A DNA stretch of 64,000 nucleotides from Catellatospora vulcania (GCF_009720385.1 NZ_ML769301.1:124001-188000), one strand, 5' to 3'. Counted from the first letter of the stretch, positions 18,645 to 25,816 are shown. The notes: generated by a model not told the origin, from the sequence alone. Numbers and translations: made by a program.

Positions 18645-19334
18645 ATGAGACTGAGCACATGGCGGCGGTGGCGCCTGCCCGGTGCCGGCCTGGCGGCCGC
18701 CGCCGTACTGGCGCTGACCGTCGGATTCGGCGGGCAACGGCAGGTGCAGTACGACGCCCAGCCCGAGTCGATCGCGCACAGCAAGGAGATGTACATCTTC
18801 GGCAACGTCGACAGCATGGTCGCGACCTCGCACCTGGTCGTGTACGGCACCGTCAGCGCGGTCGGGGAGGGCCGGTTCACCGGCGCCGACGAGGACGGCA
18901 CGACGACCAGCCAGATCCGCCTGCGCAGCGTGACGATCGACGTCCAGGACGTGCTGCACAACCCGAAGCTCGCGCTCGTGCCGCCGAGCATCGTGCTGGA
19001 GGAGGAGGGCTGGGACTCGCAGGGCCGCGGGTACATCGTCAACGGCGTCGCGTGGAGCCAGGTCGGCGACGCCGGGTACTTCTTCCTGCGCCGCGCCGTC
19101 GGCAACCCCAACGCGTACGAGCTGACCAGCTCCGACGGCCGCGTGCTCAGCAGGAACGGGGCGCTGCAGCCGAGCAACACCGACCGCGACCTCGCCGGGC
19201 AGATCACCGCGATCCAGCCCGACATGTTCGGGGTCAAGGTCTACAACGCCAGCCAGGCCTACGCCGCCGGCACGCTCGGCGCGGCCGGCGCCATCGGCGA
19301 CCAGCCCGAATCCGTGGAAGGACCAGGCGAATGA
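18645..19334 (+). CDS. Exported protein of unknown function, first gene of the metzincin operon
   Basis: 229 residues from the ATG at 18645 (AGAAAGGA 7 nt upstream). The basic MRLSTWRRWR n-region and a hydrophobic stretch to about residue 30 indicate export or an N-terminal anchor. The mature part is beta-rich (SHLVVYGTVSAVGEGRFTG; IRLRSVTIDVQDVLHNP; IVNGVAWSQVGDAGYFFLRR), resembling the fold of small secreted beta-barrel proteins rather than an enzyme; I recognise no family. Its stop overlaps the metzincin ATG (ATGA). The divergent AfsR-like gene suggests regulated secretion of the whole set. Confidence 0.8.
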   Translation: MRLSTWRRWRLPGAGLAAAAVLALTVGFGGQRQVQYDAQPESIAHSKEMYIFGNVDSMVATSHLVVYGTVSAVGEGRFTGADEDGTTTSQIRLRSVTIDVQDVLHNPKLALVPPSIVLEEEGWDSQGRGYIVNGVAWSQVGDAGYFFLRRAVGNPNAYELTSSDGRVLSRNGALQPSNTDRDLAGQITAIQPDMFGVKVYNASQAYAAGTLGAAGAIGDQPESVEGPGE

Positions 19335-19852
19335 GACGAACCGCCATTGCCGTCGCGGCCGCGATCCTGCTGGTCGCCGTCGCGGCGAGCCCGGCCTCGG
19401 CCGGGCACGGCAACAAGGCCAACGCCGGGCCGCCGGACAACGCCCAGCAGGACGTCCAGTCCAACTCGCTGACCACGGGGGGCAAGGCGGCCGTCGCGCA
19501 GGGCCGGGCGCAGCTGGACCGGACGGACATCACCACCAGCGTCGGCGGTTCCGACATCCACGTCTACGACGCGTCCTACACCTCGTCCTGGTACGGCCAG
19601 ACCTCCTGCACCGACCGCAACTGGCTGAACGGCAAGTGCGACCACCTGGACGTCAAGTTCAACACCAGGACGATGGGCAGCAAGTCCACCGGATACTGGC
19701 AGAGCCTGGGCTGTCACGAGCTCGGGCACACGGGCGGGCTCGGACACCGGTCGCACAGCTCCGACAGCAACGACAACTCGTGCATGCGCGAGGAGATCTG
19801 GCCGAAGTACTTCGACACCCACGACATCGATGCCGTCAACCAGTACGTCTAG
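19331..19852 (+). CDS. Small secreted metzincin-type zinc metalloprotease
   Basis: 173 residues. A clear signal peptide (MRRTAIAVAAAILLVAVA, cleavage after ASA near 24) leads to a pro-like region and a compact catalytic domain. The zinc site is HELGHTGGLGH (129-139), a full HExxHxxGxxH metzincin signature, and the Met-turn follows in SCMREE (Met152). Four Cys (about 93, 103, 128 and 151) could form two disulfides. It is much smaller than typical matrixins or snapalysin, whose third ligand is often Asp; here it is His. It starts inside the stop of the previous gene. Its probable role is extracellular proteolysis, perhaps of its operon partners. Confidence 0.85.
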   Translation: MRRTAIAVAAAILLVAVAASPASAGHGNKANAGPPDNAQQDVQSNSLTTGGKAAVAQGRAQLDRTDITTSVGGSDIHVYDASYTSSWYGQTSCTDRNWLNGKCDHLDVKFNTRTMGSKSTGYWQSLGCHELGHTGGLGHRSHSSDSNDNSCMREEIWPKYFDTHDIDAVNQYV

Positions 19853-20213
19853 GCGTCTGCTCGTGGGCGCGACGGCGGCGGTGCTCGCCGCGGTCGGGGG
19901 CTGGCTGCTGTGGCCGGAGGACCTGCCGACGCAGTGGCCGGACAAGGCGAGCTTCTGCGCCAACGCGAGCGCGTTCGAGGTGACGCGGCAGGACCAGATC
20001 AGCGGCGAGCAGCGCCTCGCCGCCGCGCGGGCCATGGAGAAGGCCTCGCCGCAGGCGCTGCGTGACGAGATGCACGTGCTCGTCGACGATCTGGTCCCCG
20101 AGTCCGAGCCGCACTCGCACGTCTCGGCCGAGGAGTTCCAGGAGATCACCGTCAAGGTGGGCGAGTTCGTCGAACGCGCCTGCGGGGTCAACCTCCCCAG
20201 TATCCGCACCTAG
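19830..20213 (+). CDS. Small exported alpha-helical protein, third gene of the metzincin operon
   Basis: 127 residues beginning 23 nt before the end of the protease gene. A short Ser/Thr-rich n-region and a hydrophobic segment (LLVGATAAVLAAVGGWLLW, about 10-28) give an N-terminal anchor or signal. The rest is mainly helical with two Cys (FCANAS and RACGV), likely a disulfide. No family is recognised. Translation overlaps the protease and a terminator follows immediately, so it closes the operon. It could be an inhibitor or chaperone of the protease; that is inference from context only. Confidence 0.72.
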   Translation: MPSTSTSRRLLVGATAAVLAAVGGWLLWPEDLPTQWPDKASFCANASAFEVTRQDQISGEQRLAAARAMEKASPQALRDEMHVLVDDLVPESEPHSHVSAEEFQEITVKVGEFVERACGVNLPSIRT

Positions 20214-20254
20214 CGGGAACGGGCGGCCCGGAACTGCCGGGCCGCCCGTTCCCG
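20214..20254 (+). terminator. Strong terminator ending the metzincin operon
   Basis: A perfect 18-bp stem (20214-20231 with 20237-20254) and a 5-nt AACTG loop start at the nucleotide after the stop codon of the third operon gene. The stem is almost all G/C, as usual in actinobacteria. Confidence 0.85.
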
Positions 20255-20320
20255 ACGGGGCCGATCGGGGCAGGATGGAGCCGTTCCCGGCATCCGGCAC
20301 GAGAAGGCGAGGCACCTCCG

Positions 20321-20749
20321 ATGAGCGACTGGAACACCAAGGTGATCGAGGAATTCCGCGCGAACGAGGGCCGGGTCGGTGGGCATTTCGCCGGGGCTCC
20401 CCTGGTGCTGGTGCACAGCCGGGGCCGCAGGAGCGGACGCGAGCTCGTCAACCCGATGATGTACCTGGCGAACGAGACCGATGACGGCGTCATCTATGTG
20501 TTCGCGTCCAAGGCCGGCGCACCGGACAACCCCGACTGGTACTACAACCTCACCTCAGCCGGCCACGGCGCCGTCGAGCGCGGCGTGGAGACCTACCCGG
20601 TCCGCGTCCGGGAGCTGACCGGCGACGAGCGCGACCGGCGCTATGCCGAGCAGGCAAGCCGGTATCCGGGCTTCGCGGAGTACGCGGCGAAGACGGCGGG
20701 CATCCGGACCATCCCGGTCCTGGAGCTGACCCGGGTCTCGGCCGGGTGA
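20321..20749 (+). CDS. Deazaflavin (F420)-dependent nitroreductase-family protein (Ddn-like)
   Basis: 142 residues. It has the split beta-barrel pattern of the Ddn/F420H2-dependent reductase family: LVLVHSRGRRSGRELVNPMMYL, then FASKAGAPDNPDWYYNL and the closing TYPVRVRELTGDERDRRYAEQA. The G-R-x-S-G-x-x-x-x-N-P phrase and the PDWYYN segment are diagnostic. Proteins of this family reduce quinones, nitroaromatics or related compounds with F420H2 in the cytoplasm or at the membrane face. The ATG lies 8 nt after a GGCACCTCCG-like stretch without a strong RBS. It is flanked by two terminators, so it is monocistronic. Confidence 0.9.
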   Translation: MSDWNTKVIEEFRANEGRVGGHFAGAPLVLVHSRGRRSGRELVNPMMYLANETDDGVIYVFASKAGAPDNPDWYYNLTSAGHGAVERGVETYPVRVRELTGDERDRRYAEQASRYPGFAEYAAKTAGIRTIPVLELTRVSAG

Positions 20750-20753
20750 GCCG

Positions 20754-20790
20754 GCCGGCCCCGAGGTCGATGACGCGCCTCGGGGCCGGC
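20754..20790 (+). terminator. Terminator after the Ddn-like gene
   Basis: A 13-bp perfect stem (20754-20766 with 20778-20790) and an 11-nt loop start 4 nt after the stop. It also lies 21 nt beyond the end of the oppositely directed mini-peptide gene and may serve both directions. Confidence 0.75.
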
Positions 20791-20810
20791 TTCACGCGGA
20801 TCAGCCGGGG

Positions 20811-20894
20811 TCAGCCACCGTGTTCGTGCGGTGCGCCGACCGTGTAGAGCAGGGTGGCCAGCGAGAAGAGCGCCACGATGATACGGATTCGCAT
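20811..20894 (-). CDS. 27-aa mini-protein, paralogue of the adjacent 35-aa peptide
   Basis: A 27-codon ORF directly downstream of the 35-aa ORF (8 nt between them). It has a basic start (MRIRII), a hydrophobic segment (VALFSLATLLYTVGAP) and a polar His/Glu tail (HEHGG). The core LATLLYTVGAP matches LALLLYTIGAP of its neighbour at nearly every position, so the pair arose by duplication or both belong to one conserved peptide family. A GGGGCAGGC stretch precedes the ATG. It probably sits in the membrane as a single segment. It could be a membrane subunit of the DUF5317 protein or an exported signal; neither is shown. Confidence 0.6.
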   Translation of the reverse strand: MRIRIIVALFSLATLLYTVGAPHEHGG

Positions 20895-20902
20895 GCCTGC
20901 CC

Positions 20903-21010
20903 CTAGCTTCCTTCGGTCATCGGTGCGCCGATCGTGTAGAGCAGCAGGGCCAGCGACGCCAGTGTGAGCATCGCGTAGACGGCCCGGTGCCGGATGATGG
21001 CCACGGTCAT
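20903..21010 (-). CDS. 35-aa mini-protein translationally coupled to DUF5317
   Basis: A 35-codon ORF with an ideal GGAGGTGA site; its ATG shares ATGA with the DUF5317 stop, so translation is coupled. It has a basic N-terminus (MTVAIIRHRAVYA), one hydrophobic segment ending LALLLYTIGAP and a short polar tail (MTEGS). The LLYT[IV]GAP motif recurs in the next ORF. The strong RBS, the stop/start overlap and the sequence repetition make this a real gene although it is very short. I do not know a characterised homologue. Confidence 0.72.
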   Translation of the reverse strand: MTVAIIRHRAVYAMLTLASLALLLYTIGAPMTEGS

Positions 21011-21588
21011 GTTTCACCTCCTTCGCCGAGCTGGGGTTCCGGATCGGGTTGGTCGCGGCGGCGGCGCATCGCGAGCGCCGTCAGCGCGACGGTTCCGGTG
21101 CCGATGAGCACGTCGCCGGCGCTGACGACCTTGTTCAGCGGTGCGACCGGGATGGTGTCGCCGAGGAACGCGAGCCGGGTCGCCTCGTCGGCGGGTTCGT
21201 TCTTGGGCGTGGTGAGGTCCGATCGCAGGCCGACCGCTGCGGCCGCGGTCGGCTCGTACGGCATGCGCGCGTTGAGGGCGATGGTCAGTCCGTTGGCGAG
21301 CGCACCCACCGTGATGGCGACGCCGGCGATACGGATCGCGAGCGGCCAGGTGGGCAGGTTCACGGCCAACCACCCCAGGACCAGGCCGAAGACCACGACG
21401 AGCACGGCGGGATGGCGCAGGGGAGTCACGTGATACTGCGCCGCCTGGACGAGCGCCGCCAGCCACAGCAGCCACAGCGCCGACAGCCGGAGGTTCCGCA
21501 GGCCGGCGAGGCGACCCCCGCAGAGGTAGCCGACGATCACTCCCACCGCCGGCGGCGCGATGAGCAGGATCAGACTGTTGATCGACAT
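21007..21588 (-). CDS. DUF5317-like membrane protein
   Basis: 193 residues. Its layout matches DUF5317 proteins as I remember them: an N-terminal segment MSINSLILLIAPPAVGVIVG, then GYLCGGRLAGLRNLRLSALW, several further transmembrane segments (about 30-50, 58-78 and 85-105), a soluble loop holding PYEPTAAAAVGLRSDLTTPK, and a last segment near SAGDVLIGTGTVALTALAM. The family's function is unknown. The ATG at 21588 has a weak RBS, but a 19-codon ORF with a strong RBS overlaps it. Two mini-protein genes follow in the same operon. Confidence 0.8.
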   Translation of the reverse strand: MSINSLILLIAPPAVGVIVGYLCGGRLAGLRNLRLSALWLLWLAALVQAAQYHVTPLRHPAVLVVVFGLVLGWLAVNLPTWPLAIRIAGVAITVGALANGLTIALNARMPYEPTAAAAVGLRSDLTTPKNEPADEATRLAFLGDTIPVAPLNKVVSAGDVLIGTGTVALTALAMRRRRDQPDPEPQLGEGGET

Positions 21589-21629
21589 TGCGCCACCGTG
21601 CGGGCCTCGGCGGCCGCGAGTCCGGCCAT
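21570..21629 (-). CDS. Possible 19-aa leader ORF overlapping the DUF5317 start
   Basis: A 19-codon ORF (MAGLAAAEARTVAQCRSTV) begins 7 nt after GAGGAGG and ends 19 nt inside the DUF5317 gene. The ribosome loaded here could reinitiate at the DUF5317 ATG, which otherwise lacks a good site. Nothing in the peptide itself suggests a separate function. The 415-bp stretch beyond it, up to the divergent DUF2089 gene, contains that operon's promoter and no other coding signal I can support. Confidence 0.4.
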   Translation of the reverse strand: MAGLAAAEARTVAQCRSTV

Positions 21630-21980
21630 GCGTGCCTCCTCTCGTCGGGTGCGTTCCAGTAAACCCGACCGTCGGTTGTGGATCATTGAGTCCCGACGGG
21701 CTCCGGAGACCGCGGTCGTCGGCGCTGGTGCTCCGGCTGCGCATTCACGGTGTACCGGAGTGCGCCGGACACGTGCTCGGATCGCCCGCAGCTGCTGGAT
21801 CGCCGCCGGCGGGATGCGGCCCCAGCGGCCGAGGGCCGTCACGGGCCCACGGCCGGCCGGCGACGGATCGGCTCGCTGCCGAGCGACGTCCGGCGGTTGC
21901 CGGCTCACTCCGGTGGGCCGGTTCAGACGGGCCCAGACCCGGCATTCGATGGCGAGATTAAGAAAATTGAGGTTTGGACT

Positions 21981-22009
21981 TTGACTTCTTGAAAAACTCA
22001 AGGTACAAA
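21981..22009 (+). promoter_or_regulatory. Near-consensus sigma-A promoter with embedded inverted repeat
   Basis: TTGACT (21981-21986), a 17-bp spacer and TACAAA (22004-22009) make one of the most canonical promoters in the window, 36 nt before the DUF2089 start. The spacer holds the inverted repeat CTTGA-AAAAC-TCAAG (21988-22002), exactly where a repressor would block polymerase. The AT content here is far above the surrounding DNA. Confidence 0.75.
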
Positions 22010-22044
22010 TTAATGGCAAGCGTTTCACCCGGAGCAGGGAGCTG

Positions 22045-22410
22045 ATGGTGGACTGGCAGGAGCTGACAGACCTCACGCGCGGGCAGCCGTTCGTGGTCGA
22101 GCGGGTGCGCCTCGTCGACAGCGGGGTCGCCATCGAGGGCCAGTTCGAGCCGCCGCAACTGGCCCGGCTCAGCGTCGAGGACCAGGTCTTCGTCGCCGCG
22201 TTCATGCGCTCGCACGGCTCCATCAAGGAGATGGAGCGGATCTTCGGGGTGAGTTACCCGACGATCAAGTCCCGGCTGAACCGGATCGCCGAGCAGCTCG
22301 ACTTCGTCGACGCCGACCCGGCACCCCCCAGCGCCGATGTCCTTGAGCGCCTGCGGCGTGGGGAGATCGGCGTCGAGGAGGCGCTGGCGGAGCTGGAGCG
22401 GTCCCGGTGA
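22045..22410 (+). CDS. DUF2089-family protein with HTH
   Basis: 121 residues. The middle part, LSVEDQVFVAAFMRSHGSIKEMERIFGVSYPTIKSRLNRI in overlapping pieces, is the sigma-70-region-4-like HTH of DUF2089 proteins (about 52-92), with recognition helix YPTIKSRL. The C-terminus (LERLRRGEIGVEEALAELE) repeats the short helical motif found in SHOCT-like domains. It lacks the N-terminal zinc knuckle present in many DUF2089 members. It is likely a small DNA-binding regulator that also controls its own operon. Its stop overlaps the next gene's GTG (GTGA). Confidence 0.85.
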   Translation: MVDWQELTDLTRGQPFVVERVRLVDSGVAIEGQFEPPQLARLSVEDQVFVAAFMRSHGSIKEMERIFGVSYPTIKSRLNRIAEQLDFVDADPAPPSADVLERLRRGEIGVEEALAELERSR

Positions 22411-22670
22411 TCCCGCAGTTGGTGACGATCGGCTGGCGCCGCGGCGGCGGCGGCCGCTGGCGGCGGATGCATGTCCCGGTCCTGCCGGTGCTGGTGGTGC
22501 TGTCGCCGCTGCTGCTGCCGGCGGTGCTGGGTGGGCTGATCGCGTGCCTCGTGTTCGACGTGAGCCCGGCGGGGGCGCTGCGCGGTGCGGGGCGGCTGGT
22601 GTGGGCGCTGCCCGGCACCCGATTCGAGATCGAGCAGGGCGACATGGGCGTGCTGGTGAACGTCAGATGA
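22407..22670 (+). CDS. Small membrane protein of the DUF2089/SHOCT operon
   Basis: 87 residues from a GTG that overlaps the previous stop. A basic, Gly-rich N-terminus (GWRRGGGGRWRR) precedes one long or two short hydrophobic segments (about 22-52), then a soluble tail ending FEIEQGDMGVLVNVR. No family is recognised. It is held in the operon between a DNA-binding protein and a SHOCT-like protein by an overlap upstream and a 16-nt gap downstream, suggesting a membrane arm of an envelope-stress circuit (inference). Confidence 0.72.
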   Translation: MIPQLVTIGWRRGGGGRWRRMHVPVLPVLVVLSPLLLPAVLGGLIACLVFDVSPAGALRGAGRLVWALPGTRFEIEQGDMGVLVNVR

Positions 22671-22686
22671 GTCAGATGGAGGAGCA

Positions 22687-23148
22687 ATGATGAACGAGCA
22701 GCGACGACAGGTTCTGCAGATGCTTTCCGAAGGAAAGATCACCGCAGAGGAGGCCGAGCGGCTGATCGACGCCCTCGACCGAGACCGATCCCCGTCTCCG
22801 CCGGCAGGCGGGTCCACGACGAAAACCCGGCCCAAGTACCTGCGCGTGGTGGTGATCTCGGACGAGGGCGCCGGCGGCGACGGGGCAGCCGGGGTCTCCG
22901 GCGGCGACGGGTCGGCCCGCATCAACATCCGGGTCCCGCTGCAGCTGCTGCGAGCAGGGGTGAAGCTGGCAAGCCTCGTCCCGCCGCAGGCGCTCACGCG
23001 GGCCAACGCGGAGCTGCGCCGTTCGGGGGTGGACATCGACCTGACCCAGCTCAAACCGCAGCAGCTCGAAGAGCTGATCGAGCACCTCGACGAGCTCACC
23101 GTCGACATCGACTCGGCCGACGCCAAGGTGCAGGTCTTCTGCGAATAG
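22687..23148 (+). CDS. SHOCT-like / YvlB-N-type protein
   Basis: 153 residues. The first 35 (QRRQVLQMLSEGKITAEEAER then LIDALD) are the SHOCT-like bihelical motif found at the start of YvlB/LiaX-type envelope stress proteins. A linker is followed by a strand (KYLRVVVISDE), an Asp/Gly loop and an all-helical region with INIRVPLQLLRAGVKLASLVP and LKPQQLEELIEHLDEL, typical of the DUF4097-associated family. It is likely a cytoplasmic partner of the preceding HTH protein. The ATG has GGAGGAGCA upstream. It ends the operon. Confidence 0.85.
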   Translation: MMNEQRRQVLQMLSEGKITAEEAERLIDALDRDRSPSPPAGGSTTKTRPKYLRVVVISDEGAGGDGAAGVSGGDGSARINIRVPLQLLRAGVKLASLVPPQALTRANAELRRSGVDIDLTQLKPQQLEELIEHLDELTVDIDSADAKVQVFCE

Positions 23149-23614
23149 CGCCACGGCAGCCGCACATTCCCGATCGGACCGCGTGCCGGATGCCTCGGCG
23201 CGAGCGCGCTGCGCCGACTTCCCCGACACCGACCTGACCGACGCCGTCACGGCCACGTCCGAACAGCGCCACCTCCTGCAAGACAGGCCTGGTCCACCCC
23301 GGCTTCAGCGTGTCCGGACCGCACGACGTGCGGTTCGATGACACAGCGCTCGCCGACGTCGCGTCCCGCCAGACCGACCTGAGGCGCACCTCTTTCGCGC
23401 GCTGCACCCCTCTGCCGGCGCGGACTCAACCCAGTGACCTGCGTGGCGCGATCCTGTGCGCCTGCACCTCGGCGTCGGCTGGAGCAAGAAGCACCACCAC
23501 GCCCGCGCAGCGTGAACTTCCGCCGGCGCCCGCATGGACAAGCCGACCCACGCCTTCCTCGAAGGCTTCGGGTTCGTACCACGACGTGATCGTCGAAAAG
23601 GAGAAACCACCCCC
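23149..23614 (+). other. 466-bp gap without a recognised gene
   Basis: Between the SHOCT-like gene and the DrrA-like ATPase. Several short frames are open but none has a good RBS or a recognisable pattern; a short tail in one frame (LGVGWSKKHHHARA, then TGA) looks protein-like and could be the end of a decayed gene. The last 20 bases hold the AAAAGGAG site of the ATPase. Confidence 0.5.
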
Positions 23615-24382
23615 ATGGAGACCCCACCCCCTGCCGTCCACGTCAGTGGACTGCGCAAGTCCTACGGAAAGCTCGAAGTCCTCAAAGGCGTGGACTTCAC
23701 CGTCGCCGCCGGCAGCATCTTCGCGCTGCTCGGCTCCAACGGCGCCGGCAAGACCACCGTCGTACGCATCCTGTCCACGCTGCTCAAACCAGACGCCGGC
23801 ACGGCCCGTGTCGCCGGGTTCGACGTGGTGGCCGAGCCCGAGCGGGTCCGCGAATCGATCAGCCTGACCGGCCAGTTCGCCGCGGTCGACCAGATCCTCA
23901 CCGGCCGGGAGAACCTCGTCATGGTCGCCAGACTGCGCCGGGTGGACAACCCCGGCCAGGTCGCCGACGACCTGCTGACACGGTTCGGCCTCGCCGACGC
24001 GGCAGGCCGCAGGGTTTCGGCCTACTCCGGCGGCATGCGCCGCCGCCTCGACATCGCCATGAGCCTCATCGGCGACCCGGAGGTCATCTTCCTCGACGAG
24101 CCGACCACCGGACTCGACCCGGAAGGTCGCATCGAGGTGTGGAAGGAGATCCAGGGCCTGGCCGACAGCGGCACCACGGTGCTGCTGACCACCCAGTACC
24201 TGGAGGAGGCGGAGAAGCTGGCCGACCGGATCGCGATCCTGCACCAGGGCACGATCATCGTCTCCGGCACCCTGGCGGAACTGCGCACGCTGCTGCCCGC
24301 CGCGAAGGCCGAACTCGTGGAACGCCAGCCCACCCTCGAAGAAGTCTTCCTGGCCGTCGTCGGAAACAAGGAGCAGTCGTGA
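23615..24382 (+). CDS. DrrA-like ABC exporter ATP-binding protein
   Basis: 255 residues from the ATG at 23615, chosen because AAAAGGAG lies 10 nt upstream; an in-frame ATG at 23534 would add 27 poorly supported residues. Walker A GSNGAGKT, the DrrA-family phrase SLTGQFAAVDQILTGRENL, signature YSGGMRRRLDIA, Walker B IFLDEPTTGLDPEGR and the TTQYLEEAEKLADRIAIL switch region are intact, as is the C-terminal PTLEEVFLAV. Relatives export daunorubicin-like drugs or other natural products. It overlaps the permease start by 4 nt. Confidence 0.95.
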   Translation: METPPPAVHVSGLRKSYGKLEVLKGVDFTVAAGSIFALLGSNGAGKTTVVRILSTLLKPDAGTARVAGFDVVAEPERVRESISLTGQFAAVDQILTGRENLVMVARLRRVDNPGQVADDLLTRFGLADAAGRRVSAYSGGMRRRLDIAMSLIGDPEVIFLDEPTTGLDPEGRIEVWKEIQGLADSGTTVLLTTQYLEEAEKLADRIAILHQGTIIVSGTLAELRTLLPAAKAELVERQPTLEEVFLAVVGNKEQS

Positions 24383-25140
24383 GCGCGCACGTCTTCAGCA
24401 ACACCGGGGTCATGCTCGGGCGTTCCATCCGGCACGTCACCCGCAGCATGGACACCATCATCACCGTCACGATCATGCCGATCGCGTTCATGCTGCTGTT
24501 CCGCTACGTGTTCGGCGGCGCGATTCAAGCCGGCACCGGTGACTACACCAACTATCTGATGCCTGGGATCCTGCTCATAGCGATCGCCAGCGGCATCTCC
24601 TACACCGGCTTCCGGCTGTTCAACGACATGCAGAGCGGCATCTTCGAACGGTTCCACTCCATGCCGATCGCACGGTCCGCGGTGCTGTGGGGCCACGTGC
24701 TCACCTCGGTGGTGTCCAACGCCATCTCCGTGGTCGTCATCATCGCCGTCGGGCTGCTCATGGGTTTCCGGACCTCGGCCGGGGTGCTGGACTGGCTTGC
24801 CGTCGCCGCGATCCTGACCCTGTTCACGCTGTCGCTGACGTGGGTCGCGATGATCGCCGGTCTGGCGGCGTCGTCGACAGACGGGGCCACCGCGTTCTCG
24901 TACCCGCTGATCTTCCTGCCCTTCATCAGCTCGGCGTTCGTGCCGACCGCCACGATGCCGGGGCCGGTGCGGGCCTTCGCCGAGAACCAGCCGGTCACCT
25001 CGATCGTCGACGCGCTCCGGGCGTTGTTCGACCAGCAGCCGGTCGGCAACGACATCTGGGTCGCGCTCGGCTGGTGCGCAGGCATCCTCGTCGTCGCGTA
25101 CGCGTTCGCGATGCGGGTCTACCGCCGCAAGGTCGCCTGA
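24379..25140 (+). CDS. DrrB-like ABC-2 permease
   Basis: 253 residues from a GTG that overlaps the ATPase stop. About six transmembrane segments; the DrrB/ABC-2 hallmark is the cytoplasmic-to-membrane stretch FNDMQSGIFERFHSMPIARSA followed by VLWGHVLTSVVSN. The late PLIFLPFISSAFVPTATMP and NQPVTSIVDALRALF are also characteristic of this family. With the preceding ATPase it forms a complete exporter. The next element, a 16-bp-arm inverted repeat, belongs to the following operon. Confidence 0.94.
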   Translation: MSAHVFSNTGVMLGRSIRHVTRSMDTIITVTIMPIAFMLLFRYVFGGAIQAGTGDYTNYLMPGILLIAIASGISYTGFRLFNDMQSGIFERFHSMPIARSAVLWGHVLTSVVSNAISVVVIIAVGLLMGFRTSAGVLDWLAVAAILTLFTLSLTWVAMIAGLAASSTDGATAFSYPLIFLPFISSAFVPTATMPGPVRAFAENQPVTSIVDALRALFDQQPVGNDIWVALGWCAGILVVAYAFAMRVYRRKVA

Positions 25141-25168
25141 CCGCGCCGCCCGTCACGGGCGGTGCCTT

Positions 25169-25206
25169 CATCCACTATAGAGGACGTGAATCCTCTATAG
25201 TGGATG
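25169..25206 (+). promoter_or_regulatory. Perfect 16-bp-arm inverted repeat overlapping a leaderless promoter
   Basis: CATCCACTATAGAGGA (25169-25184) and its exact complement (25191-25206) flank a 6-nt spacer. The right arm contains TATAGT (25196-25201), and the ATG of the HTH-cupin gene begins 7 nt later at 25208, the spacing of a leaderless transcript. The left arm presents the same hexamer on the minus strand. A bound dimer would cover the -10 element, so autorepression by the HTH-cupin protein is the obvious model. Confidence 0.75.
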
Positions 25207-25207
25207 T

Positions 25208-25816
25208 ATGGTTGATGGCGACGGCGTGCTGTCCGGAGGGTTGTCGGTGGCGGCGCTGGGTTCGAGGCTACGCGCCCTGCGCAGCGCCCGCGGCCTTGCG
25301 CTGGAGCGGCTGGCGGAGCTGAGCGGGGTCAGCCGGAGCATGGTGTCGGATGTGGAGCGGGGTGCCAAGACGCCGACCGTGCTGGTGCTCGACCGGCTGG
25401 CGACGGCGCTGGGCACGTCGATAGCGCGATTGCTGGACGAGCCCGACCGTGACGCCGTGACGGTGCTGCGCCAGGCGCGACAACGCGTCGTCCGCGACCC
25501 GGCAGGGTGGGAACGCCGAATCCTGTCTCCCGTGCTGCCGGGCGTGGAGTTCGAATTCATGCGAACGACCCTGGGACCCGGTGTCGATGCCGGCGAGTTC
25601 TCGCCGCACCGGCCGGGCTCGCGCGAGTACGTGGCCGTCGAGTCCGGTCGGCTGAGGCTGACCGTCGACGGCGAAGCGCACCTGCTGGACGCGGGCGACT
25701 CGGCATACTTCCCGGGCGACTGCCGGCACGGCTTCGCCAACGACACCGCCCAGGACTGCGTGTACTACCTGGCCATGGAACTCGGCACAGCGGCGGCGGG
25801 GCCGTCCCATGGATGA
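25208..25816 (+). CDS. XRE-type HTH regulator with C-terminal cupin
   Basis: 202 residues. HTH (about 16-72; LALERLAELSGVSRSMVSDVERG) and a small-molecule-binding cupin (about 120-190; PGSREYVAVESGRLRLTVDGE and LLDAGDSAYFPGDCRHGFAN). The cupin keeps a His in the second motif but the first motif is metal-poor, so it may bind ligand without metal. Relatives control amino-acid, polyamine or puuR-like catabolism. The start is probably leaderless (see the operator). It overlaps the PLP decarboxylase start by 8 nt, linking regulator and enzyme, and the decarboxylase's product is the likely signal. Confidence 0.9.
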   Translation: MVDGDGVLSGGLSVAALGSRLRALRSARGLALERLAELSGVSRSMVSDVERGAKTPTVLVLDRLATALGTSIARLLDEPDRDAVTVLRQARQRVVRDPAGWERRILSPVLPGVEFEFMRTTLGPGVDAGEFSPHRPGSREYVAVESGRLRLTVDGEAHLLDAGDSAYFPGDCRHGFANDTAQDCVYYLAMELGTAAAGPSHG

